64,000 bases of DNA from Lysobacter sp. Root916 (GTDB lineage Bacteria; Pseudomonadota; Gammaproteobacteria; Xanthomonadales; Xanthomonadaceae). Shown in pieces: positions 19,642 to 30,880 of the stretch (positions are counted from its first letter, which is position 1; each line of letters starts with the position of its first letter). A program made the translations under genes and the position numbers. The DNA lies in the NCBI RefSeq assembly GCF_001429785.1, contig NZ_LMJF01000012.1:545567-609566 (forward strand). The letters run 5' to 3'. A model generated the notes under the pieces. The model worked only from the letters and a program-made list of their open reading frames with translations. It searched no databases and was not told where the DNA came from.

Positions 19642-21963
19642 TTAGAACGTGAAGTTGGCGCTCAATACCACCTGGCGCGCCTCGCCCGGCGTCGCCCAGC
19701 CGTTGTTGCGGATGCGGGTGTAGTACTCCTCGTCGGCCAGATTGCTGACGTTGAGCTGGAGGGCGGCGTTGCGGTTGATCTTGTAATTGACCATCGCACG
19801 GTGGGTCCAATAGCTGTCCGCGGTCACCAGCGGGCCGTTGAGGTTGGTCGCGCTGTGCTGGGTCAGCCAGATCTTGCCCTGGTAGGTCGCGCCGTAGCCG
19901 ATCTGCCACTTCGGCGACAGGTCGTAGGTGGTCCACAGGCTGAAGGAGTGCTCCGGCACGTTCAACAGGCGATCGCCCTGGGTGTAGTCCAGGCCCAGGC
20001 CGGCCTGACGGTCGGACACGCCCTGCAGCACTTCGCTGTCCAGGTAGGCGTAGTTGGCGTAGACCGCCCAATGGTCGGTGAGCAGGCCGGACACGCCCAG
20101 CATCGCGCCGTCGACGCGCGCGCGGCCGTCGAGTTGCTGCGCGCCGGTCGGATTGTTCGGGTTGCCCGGGTCGGAGACCTTGTAGTTCTCGCGGTCGTTG
20201 CGGAACAGCGAACCGGTCAGCGCCAGACGACCCTCGAACAGATCCCACTTGGCGCCGATTTCGTAGTTGACCGCGGTTTCCGGATCGACTGTGCAGTTGG
20301 CGGTGCCGGTGGTGCTGGTCAGGGTGCAGGAACCGTTGACCGAGGCCTTGGACGGCGTCTTGGAGTTGCCGTAGGCGGCGTACACGCTGACGTTTTCGAC
20401 CGGCTTGTAGACCAGGCCGGCGCGGTAGGAGAACAGGTCGTCGGTGTTCTTGGCCGGCACGCCGTAGCCGGTGACGGTGCCGATCGGCTGCGCCGGCAGC
20501 GGCGCGCCCACGGTGGTCGGCGCCAGCACCACGGTGGCGGTGTTGGTCTTGCCTTCGTTGTGCTCGTAGCGCGCGCCCAGGCTCAGCAGCCACTGCTCGC
20601 TGAACTTGATCGTGTCGAAGACGTAGACGGCCTGGTTGTCGAGTTCGCCTTCGGTGCGGCCGGTCAGGGTGCGGTTGATCGGGCCGCGGTAGACGTTGTC
20701 CGGATGGAAAATGTCCATCGTCGGCAGGCCGTTGATGTACGGGTTGGTGCCGTCGGCGTTGCGAAAATCGCTGGTGGTGTCGAGGTCGAAGCTCTCGTGC
20801 ATCACCGAGAAGCCCGCGACCAGGGTGTGCTGCACCGAGCCGGTGTTGAACTCGGTGGTCAGGTCGGTCTGGGTGTAGAGGGTGGTGTTGCGGGTGTCGC
20901 GACCGAAACCGCGCGGGCCGCTGGGCAGGTAGCGGCCCGGGGCCACGCCGGCCGGGCAGGCGACGCCGAGCGGAGTCAGGCCGTTGGGCATGCACCAGGT
21001 GCCCTGCACCGCGTCCACCAGCGAGAACTGGTCGACCTGCTGCCAGCGCGTCAGGTTGCGCACCTTCATGGTGTCGCTGAAGCGGTGCTCCAGGATCGAG
21101 GTCAGCGAGTCGTACTCGATTTCCTGCTGGTCGATGTTCTTGTAGCCGTAGTAGGTCGACGGATCGACGCCGGGCAACGGGCCGCCGTTGAAGAACGGCA
21201 CGCCGTACTCGGGGATGTTGTCGTCTTCCTGGTGGACGTAGTTCAAGGTCCAGGTGGTGTCGCTGCCCAGGCCGAAGCTCAGCGAGGGCGCGATGCCCCA
21301 ACGCTCGTTGCGCTCGACGTCGCGGCCCGGGATGTCGTTCTGGTGCGCCATCACGTTGATGCGGAACGCGCTGCTTTCGCCCAGCAGGAAGTTGCTGTCG
21401 GCGGTGACGCGGGCGTAGTCGTCGGTGCCGGCGGCGATGCTGGCGCGGTTGAATTCGGTCGCGCCGGCGGACTTGCTGACCAGGTTGATGGTGCCGGCCA
21501 CCGAGCCCGCACCCGAGTAGACCGAGTTGGCGCCGTTGATGACTTCCACCGATTCCAGGTTGAACGGATCGGTGCGGCTGTACAGACCGCTGTCGCGCAC
21601 GCCGTCGACGGTGATGTCGTTGCTGGCGTCGAAGCCGCGCAGGTTGATCTTGTCGCCGAAGCCGCCGCCGCCTTCGCCGGCGCCGAAGGTGATGCCGGGC
21701 AGGGTCGCGAGGATGTCCTGCAGCGACAGCAGGTTCTGGCCGTCGATGGTGCTGCGGTCGATCACGGTGATCGTCTGCGGGGTGTCGCGCAGCGGCGCGG
21801 TGTACTTGCCCGAGCTGGCCTTGAGCACCTTCACGCCACGGACTTCGACGCCGTCCAGATCCTTGGCTTGGGGATCCGGCGCCGGCGCCGCGATGGCGGG
21901 AACGCTGAGGGCGAGGGCAAGTGCACCGGCGAGCGGCGACACGACGAACTTCGTGGTCGACAT
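19642..21963 (-). CDS. TonB-dependent catecholate-type siderophore receptor
   Basis: A 773-residue outer-membrane receptor. After a signal peptide ([20 protein letters not shown]) comes a plug domain with [46 protein letters not shown] and [26 protein letters not shown] (split here for length: [15 protein letters not shown] then [11 protein letters not shown]). A beta-barrel follows, ending in the aromatic terminus LSANFTF. There is no N-terminal signalling domain, so it is a simple transducer-less receptor, closest in style to Fiu. The ATG at 21963 puts the signal peptide in normal position. A Fur-box-like site lies 63 bases upstream. It heads the operon that continues through piuC to the flavoreductase. 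The ligand is inferred as catecholate Fe(III) siderophore from the PiuC partnership. Confidence 0.93.
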   Translation of the reverse strand: MSTTKFVVSPLAGALALALSVPAIAAPAPDPQAKDLDGVEVRGVKVLKASSGKYTAPLRDTPQTITVIDRSTIDGQNLLSLQDILATLPGITFGAGEGGGGFGDKINLRGFDASNDITVDGVRDSGLYSRTDPFNLESVEVINGANSVYSGAGSVAGTINLVSKSAGATEFNRASIAAGTDDYARVTADSNFLLGESSAFRINVMAHQNDIPGRDVERNERWGIAPSLSFGLGSDTTWTLNYVHQEDDNIPEYGVPFFNGGPLPGVDPSTYYGYKNIDQQEIEYDSLTSILEHRFSDTMKVRNLTRWQQVDQFSLVDAVQGTWCMPNGLTPLGVACPAGVAPGRYLPSGPRGFGRDTRNTTLYTQTDLTTEFNTGSVQHTLVAGFSVMHESFDLDTTSDFRNADGTNPYINGLPTMDIFHPDNVYRGPINRTLTGRTEGELDNQAVYVFDTIKFSEQWLLSLGARYEHNEGKTNTATVVLAPTTVGAPLPAQPIGTVTGYGVPAKNTDDLFSYRAGLVYKPVENVSVYAAYGNSKTPSKASVNGSCTLTSTTGTANCTVDPETAVNYEIGAKWDLFEGRLALTGSLFRNDRENYKVSDPGNPNNPTGAQQLDGRARVDGAMLGVSGLLTDHWAVYANYAYLDSEVLQGVSDRQAGLGLDYTQGDRLLNVPEHSFSLWTTYDLSPKWQIGYGATYQGKIWLTQHSATNLNGPLVTADSYWTHRAMVNYKINRNAALQLNVSNLADEEYYTRIRNNGWATPGEARQVVLSANFTF

Positions 21964-22025
21964 GGGGGGTCCAGGGCTGACGATGGGGGAGCGGGCCAAT
22001 CAGGACCGCGTTAACCGGGAATATT

Positions 22026-22044
22026 AATGAGAGCGATTCGCATT
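22026..22044 (-). promoter_or_regulatory. Fur-box-like operator of the iron operon
   Basis: AATGAGAGCGATTCGCATT is an imperfect 19-bp palindrome close to the gammaproteobacterial Fur consensus built from NATGAGAAT-type half sites. It lies upstream of the TonB receptor start and suggests iron-starvation induction of the whole operon. The spacing to a promoter cannot be confirmed by eye. Confidence 0.65.
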
Positions 22045-22237
22045 TGCAACGAAAAGTGAATGCGGCGTTCGCAATTTGCGTGTGCGCTGGTCGGGAACGG
22101 CGCAGCGGGCGCGGCGGGACGACCGCAGGCGGGCCTTGGGGCCGTCGGGGATCGGTCGCTCGCGCGAGGCCGCGCGGGCGGCCGTTGGACAGGGGATTGG
22201 GACGATGCTCAGGGCGAGGAAAGCGCCCTACGCCGCC

Positions 22238-22561
22238 TCAGGCGCGGTCGTCGCGGGTCCAGACCCCGTCGTTCTCGACCTTGACCGGGAACTTGGTCAC
22301 CGGGCTGTAGGCGGGCGCGCACAGCGGGCGGCCGTCGCGGATGTCGAACTTGGCCCCGTGCAGCACGCACTCGACCGTGGCTTCCTCGCCGTCGTAATTG
22401 CCGGCCGAGAGCTCGAAGTCCTCGTGCGAGCACTTGTCTTCCAGCGCGTAGTAATCGCCGTCGTAGTTGCAGACCAGGATAGGCGTGTCGCCGTCCCAGG
22501 CCACGGTGGATTCGCCCGGCAGCAACTGCGAGGTAGCGCAAACGAAGACCCAGTCGCCCAT
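22238..22561 (-). CDS. Rieske [2Fe-2S] ferredoxin (SUF-operon type)
   Basis: A 107-residue soluble Rieske protein with ligands Cys44, His46, Cys65 and His68 (KCSHEDFE and ECVLHGAKFD) and the usual three-sheet fold, including the terminal VTKFPVKVENDGVW strands. It resembles the ferredoxin components of ring-hydroxylating dioxygenases, but no oxygenase genes lie nearby. Position as last gene after sufS and a GNAT gene suggests an electron donor or Fe-S-linked role in the SUF operon. It is separated from the GNAT gene by a heptamer repeat, so expression may be partly separate. Confidence 0.88.
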   Translation of the reverse strand: MGDWVFVCATSQLLPGESTVAWDGDTPILVCNYDGDYYALEDKCSHEDFELSAGNYDGEEATVECVLHGAKFDIRDGRPLCAPAYSPVTKFPVKVENDGVWTRDDRA

Positions 22562-22564
22562 GGT

Positions 22565-22649
22565 TTCAAATCCGAGATTGGGGATTCGGGATTCGGGATT
22601 GGAAAGAGCGGCTCTTGCGAATCTCTAATCCCCAATCCCAAATCCCAGT
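22565..22649. repeat. GGGATTC heptamer repeat between GNAT and Rieske genes
   Basis: GGGATTC-type units at about 22575-22603 and reverse-complement units at about 22618-22647 form an inverted pair. Third intercistronic or intragenic copy of the family in this window. Confidence 0.8.
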
Positions 22650-22651
22650 TC

Positions 22652-23200
22652 TTAAAACAATTTTTCCAGAACTTCGAAACGCAGATCGTCGCGCTTGGGC
22701 AAGCCGAAGCGCGCGTCGCCGTAGGGGAACGGCTTGATGATGCCGGTGCGGCGGTAACCGCGGCGCACGTAGTACGCGATCAGTTCCTCGCGGGCGTCGA
22801 TCACGGTCATGCGCATCGCCGGCAGCTTCCAGTCCTCGCGCGCGATGCGCTCGGCCTCGTTGAGTACGATCTTGCCGATGCCGCCACCCTGCAGGTTCGG
22901 GCGCACCGAGAACAGGCCGAAGTAGCCGGCGCCATCCTCGACCGCGACATGCGCGCAAGCCAGCAGCTCCGGCGCGTCGCCGTCGGCGCTGGCGCGCTCG
23001 GCGATCAGCAGCACGCTGTGCGCGCGGTCGATGCACTCGGAGATGTCGTCGGCGCCGGTGCGGCGGCCGCCGAGCAGGTCGGCCTCGGTGGTCCAGCCGA
23101 CCCGGCTGCTGTCGCCGCGATAGGCGGACTCGACCAGCGCGATCAGGGCGTCAGTATCGGCATGAGTGGCGGGGCGGAAACTCAGGGGCGTGTCGTTCAT
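22652..23200 (-). CDS. GNAT-family N-acetyltransferase
   Basis: A 182-residue acetyltransferase with the GNAT fold: an N-terminal SFRPATHADTDALIALVE strand-helix, the beta-4 strand GYFGLFSVRPNLQ, the acetyl-CoA pyrophosphate loop QGGGIGKIVLNEAE near residue 105, and the C-terminal EELIAYYVRRGYRRTG. The ATG at 23200 overlaps the sufS stop (ATGA), so it is translationally coupled to the SUF genes. Substrate is unknown; such a GNAT gene after sufS is a common xanthomonad arrangement, but its role in cluster assembly is not established. Confidence 0.88.
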   Translation of the reverse strand: MNDTPLSFRPATHADTDALIALVESAYRGDSSRVGWTTEADLLGGRRTGADDISECIDRAHSVLLIAERASADGDAPELLACAHVAVEDGAGYFGLFSVRPNLQGGGIGKIVLNEAERIAREDWKLPAMRMTVIDAREELIAYYVRRGYRRTGIIKPFPYGDARFGLPKRDDLRFEVLEKLF

Positions 23201-24429
23201 GCGAGCAGCGTGCGTACCTTGGTCAAAGCGGCGACGAAGGCGTCGACCTCGTCGAACGTATTGTAGTAAGCCAGCGAGGCGCGGCAGGTCGCCGGCACCC
23301 CGAGATGATGCATCAGCGGGTGGGCGCAGTGATGGCCGGAACGGATCGCCACGCCTTCCAGGTCGAGCAGGGTGGCCAGGTCGTGCGCGTGCGCGCCCTC
23401 GACCAGGAAACTGATCACCGCCGCCTTCTCCGGCGCGCGGCCGAAAATGCGCAGGCCGGGCACCTCCGACAGCGCGCGGGTGGCGTAGTCGAGCAGGGCC
23501 CGCTCGCGCGCTTCGATGTGGTTCATGCCCAGCGCCGACAGGTAGTCCACCGCCGCGCCCAGGCCGACGAAGCCGGCGATGTTGGGGGTGCCGGCCTCGA
23601 ACTTGTGCGGCGCATCGTTGAACACCGTGCCTTCGAAGCGCACTTCCTTGATCATCTCGCCGCCGCCGAGGAAGGGCGGCATCTGCGCCAGGTGCTCGCG
23701 GCGCGCCCACAGCGCGCCGGTGCCGGTGGGGCCGTTCATCTTGTGACCGGTGATCGCATAGAAATCGCAGCCGATCGCGGCGATGTCTAGCGCGCGGTGC
23801 GGCGCGGCCTGCGAGCCGTCGATCACGCTGACGATGCCGCGCTTGCGCGCCTCGCGGCAGATTTCGCGCACCGGATTGACCGTGCCCAGCACGTTGGAGA
23901 CGTGGGTCAGGGCCAGCAGCTTCACTTCCGGAGTCAGCAGCGAATACAGCTGGGGCAGATCGAGCTGGCCCAGGTCGTCGATCTCGGCGACCTTGATGGT
24001 GGCGCCGGTGCGCTGGGCGACCAACTGCCAGGGCACGATGTTGGCGTGGTGCTCCATGCGCGTGAGCACGATCGCGTCGCCGGGCCGCAGCCGCGGCAGC
24101 GCCCAGGAATAGGCGACCAGGTTCAGCGCGAAGGTGGTGCCGCTACACAGCACCAGCTCGTCGGCGCGCACGTTGAGGAACTTGGCCAGCTTGGTGCGCG
24201 CGCCCTCGTAGGCCTCGGTGGCCTCGGTGCCCAGCGCGTGCACGGCGCGGCTGACGTTGGCGTTGTGGCGGCGGTAGAAGTCGTCGACCGCCGCGATCAC
24301 CGCTTCCGGTTTCTGGCCGGTGTTGGCCGAGTCGAGGTAGATCAACGGCTTGCCGTGGACTTCGCGCGTGAGCAGCGGGAAGTCGGCGCGTACGGCGTTC
24401 CAGTCGATGGCGACGGCGGGGGCGTTCAT
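23197..24429 (-). CDS. sufS: Cysteine desulfurase SufS
   Basis: PLP enzyme that removes sulfur from L-cysteine for Fe-S cluster assembly, producing alanine and a persulfide. The 410-residue protein has the PLP lysine Lys230 (ITGHKMNGPTGTG), the cofactor-binding RMEHHANIVPWQ, and the persulfide Cys368 in the short active-site loop RSGHHCAHPLM typical of group II (SufS) enzymes. The start overlaps the sufD stop. No SufE or SufU gene is present in the window, so the sulfur acceptor must be elsewhere or the SufBCD complex is served directly. Confidence 0.96.
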   Translation of the reverse strand: MNAPAVAIDWNAVRADFPLLTREVHGKPLIYLDSANTGQKPEAVIAAVDDFYRRHNANVSRAVHALGTEATEAYEGARTKLAKFLNVRADELVLCSGTTFALNLVAYSWALPRLRPGDAIVLTRMEHHANIVPWQLVAQRTGATIKVAEIDDLGQLDLPQLYSLLTPEVKLLALTHVSNVLGTVNPVREICREARKRGIVSVIDGSQAAPHRALDIAAIGCDFYAITGHKMNGPTGTGALWARREHLAQMPPFLGGGEMIKEVRFEGTVFNDAPHKFEAGTPNIAGFVGLGAAVDYLSALGMNHIEARERALLDYATRALSEVPGLRIFGRAPEKAAVISFLVEGAHAHDLATLLDLEGVAIRSGHHCAHPLMHHLGVPATCRASLAYYNTFDEVDAFVAALTKVRTLLA

Positions 24430-25721
24430 GCGCCAGCGCTCTCGTCGAGGCAGTTCAAGGCCGCGTCCAGACGCGTTTCCAGGGCGGCGCGTAGCTCGGC
24501 GTCGTCGAACACGGACAGGGTTTCGCGACAGAACGCCGCCGTCAGCAGGGAGCGCGCCTGCTCGGCGGGCAGGCCGCGCGAGCGCAGATAGAACAGGGCG
24601 TTGGCGTCGAGCTGGCCGACGGTCGCGCCGTGCGCGGCCTGGACCTCGTCGGCATGGATCTCCAGCACCGGCTGGGTGTCGATCTCGGCGCCTTCGGACA
24701 GCAGCAGGTTCTTGTTCGACAGCATCGCGGCGGTGCCGTCGGCGCCTTCGCGGATCAGGATGCCGCCGTGGAAGGCGGCGCGCGAACGGCCGGCGGCCAT
24801 GCCGCGCCAGACCAGGTCGCAGCGGCTGTCGCGGCCGACGTGGTCGATGCCCAGGCGGGTATCGAGGTGACGCTTGCCGGTCGCCAGCAGCACGCCGTTG
24901 GCATGCAGCTGCGCGGCTTCGCCGTGCAGGGCGACGTTGAGTTCGTGACGCGACAGCGCCGCGCCCAGTTCCAGATCGAGGCGGCGATAGACCGACTCGC
25001 GCGAGAGCACGGCGTCGGTGCGCGCGATCGACACGGCGCCAGTGGCTTCGTCCTGCACCCGCGCATGCGCGAGCGTCGCGCGCGGCGACAGATGCACGTG
25101 ACTGAGGCTGTTGCCCAGGTGGCTATGCTCGCCGCCGCCGAGCTGATGCTCGATCACGCTCAGCGAAGCGCCTTCCTGCAGTTCGATCAAGTTGCGCAGA
25201 TGCCAGGCCGCGTCGCCGCCTTGCGCCGGCGCGCCCACGAATACCAGTCGTACCGCGCCGCCTTGCGCGCCGCTAGCGACCTTGAGCACGGCGCCGTCTT
25301 CGGCCAGTGCGGCATTCACGCGGGCGAAGACTTCTTCCGGACGTTCGTAGCGGCGTTCAAGAAAGTTGGAGGCGCGCGCGTCCTCGTCCGCGAGCAATTG
25401 CGACAGCGGCTGCAGCGAGACCCCGGCGGCCAGACCGCTCAGGTCGGACAGCGCGGCGTCGTAGCGGCCGTTGTTGAACACCAGGCGCGGCGCCGGAATC
25501 GTCGCCAGCAGGGCGGCATCGAAGACGCCGGGCTGCGGTGCGGCGTAGCGGCGGCGCTCCAGGTTGCGCAGCGGGGTGTACTTCCAGGCTTCGCTGCGCG
25601 CATGCGGCAGGCCGGTCTGGAGCGCGGCTTCCATCGCCTGCACGCGGCGCAGGCCGTGGTACTGCTGGCGCGCCAGCAGCGGCGTCAGAGCGTCGGAGAA
25701 GGAGTCGAGCAGGGCGCTCAT
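24426..25721 (-). CDS. sufD: Fe-S scaffold subunit SufD
   Basis: A 431-residue partner of SufB and SufC in the SufBC2D scaffold. It has the characteristic right-handed beta-helix core with repeated beta strands (LQEGASLSVIEHQLGGGEHSH, given in part: LQEGASLSVIEHQL). The C-terminal SufB/SufD signature EIHADEVQAAHGATVGQLD is followed by FYLRSRGL and a helical tail that contacts SufC. The N-terminal helix includes HARSEAWKYTPLRNL. One base separates it from the sufC stop. Length and motifs are normal. Confidence 0.94.
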   Translation of the reverse strand: MSALLDSFSDALTPLLARQQYHGLRRVQAMEAALQTGLPHARSEAWKYTPLRNLERRRYAAPQPGVFDAALLATIPAPRLVFNNGRYDAALSDLSGLAAGVSLQPLSQLLADEDARASNFLERRYERPEEVFARVNAALAEDGAVLKVASGAQGGAVRLVFVGAPAQGGDAAWHLRNLIELQEGASLSVIEHQLGGGEHSHLGNSLSHVHLSPRATLAHARVQDEATGAVSIARTDAVLSRESVYRRLDLELGAALSRHELNVALHGEAAQLHANGVLLATGKRHLDTRLGIDHVGRDSRCDLVWRGMAAGRSRAAFHGGILIREGADGTAAMLSNKNLLLSEGAEIDTQPVLEIHADEVQAAHGATVGQLDANALFYLRSRGLPAEQARSLLTAAFCRETLSVFDDAELRAALETRLDAALNCLDESAGA

Positions 25722-25722
25722 G

Positions 25723-26487
<765 letters not shown>

Positions 26488-26537
26488 CTTTTCGTATCCA
26501 GTGGTTGAGCGGCGCCCCGATTGCCGAGAGGCCGCTT

Positions 26538-26641
26538 TTAGCCCCTCTTCCGCTTGCGGGAGAGGGGTTGGGGTGAGGGCCGCGGGGTCCGCTTGCCCTC
26601 ATCCGCCCTTCGGGCACCTTCTCCCGCGGGCGGGAGAAGGG
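26538..26641. repeat. REP-like palindromic element between sufB and sufC
   Basis: Two hairpins flank the unit: GCCCCTCTTCCGC/GCGGGAGAGGGG-type at the left and a perfect 11-bp stem CCTTCTCCCGC-gg-GCGGGAGAAGG at the right. It is the single-copy relative of the tandem units at 9718-10173. Within an operon it could stabilise the sufB message relative to the genes after it. Confidence 0.78.
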
Positions 26642-26654
26642 CAAAGCAACATCG

Positions 26655-28136
<1,482 letters not shown>

Positions 28137-28152
28137 GGGGGCTGCCTACTGT

Positions 28153-28623
28153 CTATGCGTTGGCCAGGCGCAAAGCGATGCGCCTGGTGTCGGGTTCGGG
28201 CGGGGGCACGGGCGGGGCCAGCATCTGCGCCAGGGTCACGCTGCGCAGGGCCTCGACCACGACGTCGTTGATGCGGCGCCAGTTGGCGCGCACGCCGCAC
28301 TGCTGTTCGATGCCGCAATTGCCGGCGTGGACGCTGCACTCGGTCATGCCGAGCGGACCTTCCATGGCCTCGACGATCTCGATCAGGCCGATCTGTTCGG
28401 CCGGGCGGGCCAGGCGGTAGCCGCCGTTGGCGCCGCGGAAGCCTTCGACCAGACCGGCCTGGGCCAGCGGCTTGAGCAGCTTGCTCACCGTCGGCGTCTC
28501 CAGGCCGGCGCGCTCGGCCAGCTCGGAAGCGCTGAGCACGGCATCGGGCACGCCGTCCAATTGGGCGGCGAGCACGGTCAGAACGACCGTCGCGTAGTCG
28601 GTGAGCTTGGTGACGCGGAGCAT
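28153..28623 (-). CDS. Rrf2-family SUF operon regulator
   Basis: A 156-residue Rrf2-type repressor of the SUF-system regulator kind. The winged helix occupies residues 1-75 (ASELAERAGLETPTVSKLLK recognition helix and GANGGYRLARP wing). Three cysteines, Cys96, Cys103 and Cys109, in the loop TECSVHAGNCGIEQQC match the IscR/SufR cluster-ligand arrangement, so it likely senses Fe-S status. It is the first gene of the operon and probably autoregulates through the palindrome at 28645-28663. IscR is the main alternative name; the position at the head of suf rather than isc favours a SUF-specific regulator. Confidence 0.92.
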   Translation of the reverse strand: MLRVTKLTDYATVVLTVLAAQLDGVPDAVLSASELAERAGLETPTVSKLLKPLAQAGLVEGFRGANGGYRLARPAEQIGLIEIVEAMEGPLGMTECSVHAGNCGIEQQCGVRANWRRINDVVVEALRSVTLAQMLAPPVPPPEPDTRRIALRLANA

Positions 28624-28644
28624 CGGCGTGGGTGTCGGTTTAAT

Positions 28645-28663
28645 CCGTACCGGAATTGTACGG
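28645..28663 (-). promoter_or_regulatory. Candidate Rrf2 operator/promoter of the suf operon
   Basis: CCGTACcggaattGTACGG is a perfect inverted repeat with 6-bp arms, 22 bases upstream of the regulator start. On the minus strand it includes TACAAT (28655-28660), a good -10 match, without a clear -35. An operator overlapping the promoter fits autoregulation. That is inference. Confidence 0.55.
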
Positions 28664-29065
28664 TTTCCGGCCCGACGGGGCCAGCGCCCGCATTCAGGCG
28701 GTTCAGGGGCGGGGGCGCGCCCCTTGCCGGACGGGGCGTTGGGGCGCTCCGGGCGGGCAGACCGGTTTGGGCGGGTTGCAGCGGGGCGGGACGTGGCGGG
28801 GCGAGGGGCGATGGAGCGGCGCTGGGACGGAGATCCGTTCGCGCCAGGTAGGGCGGCAAGCGCGCGTCGAGGCGGCGCAGCCGGGGCTTGCGGCGGCCTT
28901 GGGGATATCGACCTGGTCGATGCGACGCGGCGTCCCGCGCGGGAGGCGACTCCACGGGGCCGCGCAATGCGGCTCGCGTCGCGTTCGCGCACGCGTCCGC
29001 GACCACGATGGCCGCGGACGCGCGTTTGCGGTCAAAATGCGCGGACGTCTCTTCTGGATTACCGC
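28664..29065. other. Very GC-rich gap between the suf regulator and SET gene
   Basis: About 400 bases with no gene I can support; reading frames here are compositional, with no starts or motifs. It must contain the outward promoters of the two divergent genes, but only the operator at 28645-28663 is recognisable. Confidence 0.5.
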
Positions 29066-29611
29066 ATGCCGCGCAAGATCGCCGCCCGTCGTTCCGCCAT
29101 CCACGGCAACGGCGTATTCGCCGTCACCCCGATCGCCAAGGGCGAACGCGTAATCGAATACAAAGGCCGCCGCCGCACCCACGAGGAGGTCGACGCGGGC
29201 GATTCGGGCGACACCGACTCCGGCCACACCTTTCTGTTCACGCTCAACGACGAGTACGTGATCGACGCCAACTTCGAAGGCAACAGCGCGCGCTGGATCA
29301 ACCACAGCTGCGCGCCCAACTGCGAAGCCGTGCTGGACGAGGACGAGGGCGACGACCGCCGCCAGGACCGGGTCTTCATCGAGGCCATCCGCGCGATCGC
29401 GCCGGGCGAGGAGCTGTCCTACAACTACGGCATCACCCTGGCCGAGAAGCACACCAAGCGCCTGAAGCAGATCTGGGAGTGCCGCTGCGGCTCGGACAAC
29501 TGCACCGGCACGATGCTGCAGCCGAAGAAGGACAAGAAAGACAAGAAGAAAAAGAAGAAGGACAAGGACAAGAAGAAAAAGAAGGACAAGAAGAAGTCCA
29601 AGAAGGATTGA
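29066..29611 (+). CDS. SET-domain lysine methyltransferase with polylysine tail
   Basis: A 181-residue SET-domain protein that should methylate protein lysines with S-adenosylmethionine. The domain shows HGNGVFAVTPIAKGERVIEY, the SAM-site ARWINHSCAPNCEA (NHSC at 79-82), EELSYNYG, and a post-SET zinc-type cysteine cluster CRCGSDNC (139-146). Residues 154-181 are 21 Lys, 6 Asp and 1 Ser, an almost pure basic tail. The ATG at 29066 is chosen because SET homology starts within a few residues. Bacterial SET proteins are scattered; the tail could bind nucleic acid or chromatin-like proteins, or hold methylatable lysines. The target is unknown. Confidence 0.9.
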   Translation: MPRKIAARRSAIHGNGVFAVTPIAKGERVIEYKGRRRTHEEVDAGDSGDTDSGHTFLFTLNDEYVIDANFEGNSARWINHSCAPNCEAVLDEDEGDDRRQDRVFIEAIRAIAPGEELSYNYGITLAEKHTKRLKQIWECRCGSDNCTGTMLQPKKDKKDKKKKKKDKDKKKKKDKKKSKKD

Positions 29612-29780
29612 GTGGCGCCCGCGTCAGCCGGCCTTGCCTGCTTTGGGGTAGGAACGGCGTCCCTCAGGGATTTCCTTCGGTCATGAGCCGCGACCGCGCC
29701 TCCTGACCAGCGACGAAAGCGCGATGTCGCGCCGGCACCCATGCCTGTGACGCGTTCGCGGTGTCGTGATCGCGGCTCGC

Positions 29781-29880
29781 GCCGCTCCCACAGGAAGCGC
29801 GATCGCCTGGCGCCGCTCCCACAGGAAGCGCGTCCGCCTGGCGCCGCTCCCACAGGAAGCGCGTTCGCCTGGCGCCGCTT
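29781..29880. repeat. 31-bp tandem repeat (GCCGCTCCCACAGGAAGCGC)
   Basis: GCCGCTCCCACAGGAAGCGC begins at 29781, 29812 and 29843, with a degenerate fourth start at 29874, an exact 31-base period. It belongs to the REP-like family whose core is GTGGGAGCGGC/GTAGGAGCGGC, also seen at 39113 and 40754. The rest of the 29612-30085 gap shows no gene; AGGAG at 30076-30080 is the ribosome site for the next gene. Confidence 0.85.
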
Positions 29881-30085
29881 CTGTAGAAAGCAGGCCTCGT
29901 TCCTGCGCCGGACACGTCCGCGGCGCGGGGCCGGCCGGCTGGTACCAATGGCCGATGGCCGCCCGCGCCGCGCTCGCGGGACACTGCGGTCCCGCGCCGC
30001 AACGCCGCGATAACGCAGGGCGGCGACAATGGCCGCTTTCGCGTCCGCTGCCGGCGCGCCCCCATCCGCATTCCCAGGAGTCGTC

Positions 30086-30871
30086 ATGAGTTCGATCCAA
30101 GGCCAGGTCGCCGTCGTCACCGGAGCCGCCAGCGGCATCGGCAAGGAAATCGCCCATGAGCTGGCCCGCGCCGGCGCCGCGATCGCGATCGCCGACCTCA
30201 ACCAGGCCGGCGCCCAGGCCGTGGCCGACGAGATCGTCGCCGCCGGCGGCCGCGCGATCGGCGTGGCCATGGACGTCACCGACGAGGCCGCGGTCGACGC
30301 CGGCATCGCGCGCGTGGTCGCCGAACTGGGCGGCGTCGATATCCTGATTTCCAACGCCGGCATCCAGATCGTCAATCCGATCGAGAACTACGCCTTCGGC
30401 GACTGGAAGAAGATGCTGGCGATCCACCTGGACGGCGCCTTTCTGACCACCAAGGCGGTGCTGCCGCACATGTACCGGGGCGACAAGGGCGGCACCGTGA
30501 TCTACATGGGCTCGGTGCATTCGCACGAGGCCTCGCCGCTGAAGTCGGCCTACGTCACCGCCAAGCACGGCCTGCTCGGGCTGGCGCGGGTGCTGGCCAA
30601 GGAAGGCGCCAAGCACGGCGTGCGCAGCCACGTGGTCTGCCCCGGCTTCGTGCGCACTCCGCTGGTCGACAAGCAGATCCCGGAGCAGGCCAAGGAGCTG
30701 GGCATCAGCGAGGACGAGGTGATCCGCAAGGTGATGCTGGGCAACACCGTCGACGGCGTGTTCACCACCGTCGAGGACGTGGCCAAGACCGTGCGCTTCC
30801 TGTCCGAGTTCCCGAGCGCGGCCCTGACCGGGCAGAGCATCGTGGTCAGCCACGGCTGGTACATGCAGTAA
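30086..30871 (+). CDS. bdhA: 3-hydroxybutyrate dehydrogenase
   Basis: A 261-residue short-chain dehydrogenase that interconverts D-3-hydroxybutyrate and acetoacetate with NAD. It has [12 protein letters not shown] (cofactor loop), [11 protein letters not shown], the catalytic Ser-Tyr-Lys as [20 protein letters not shown], and the family-specific [19 protein letters not shown] and [13 protein letters not shown] end. The ATG at 30086 follows AGGAG by five bases. It is 9 bases before a patatin gene, a pairing that suggests use of hydroxybutyrate or lipid-derived units. Family assignment to 3-hydroxybutyrate dehydrogenase is strong from the C-terminal signature. Confidence 0.93.
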   Translation: MSSIQGQVAVVTGAASGIGKEIAHELARAGAAIAIADLNQAGAQAVADEIVAAGGRAIGVAMDVTDEAAVDAGIARVVAELGGVDILISNAGIQIVNPIENYAFGDWKKMLAIHLDGAFLTTKAVLPHMYRGDKGGTVIYMGSVHSHEASPLKSAYVTAKHGLLGLARVLAKEGAKHGVRSHVVCPGFVRTPLVDKQIPEQAKELGISEDEVIRKVMLGNTVDGVFTTVEDVAKTVRFLSEFPSAALTGQSIVVSHGWYMQ

Positions 30872-30880
30872 GGTCGCCCG

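Noticed and set aside
19483..22014. An 843-residue frame opposite the TonB receptor
   Set aside because: It is an antisense frame opened by high GC. It lacks a ribosome site and any domain, while the receptor on the other strand is complete.
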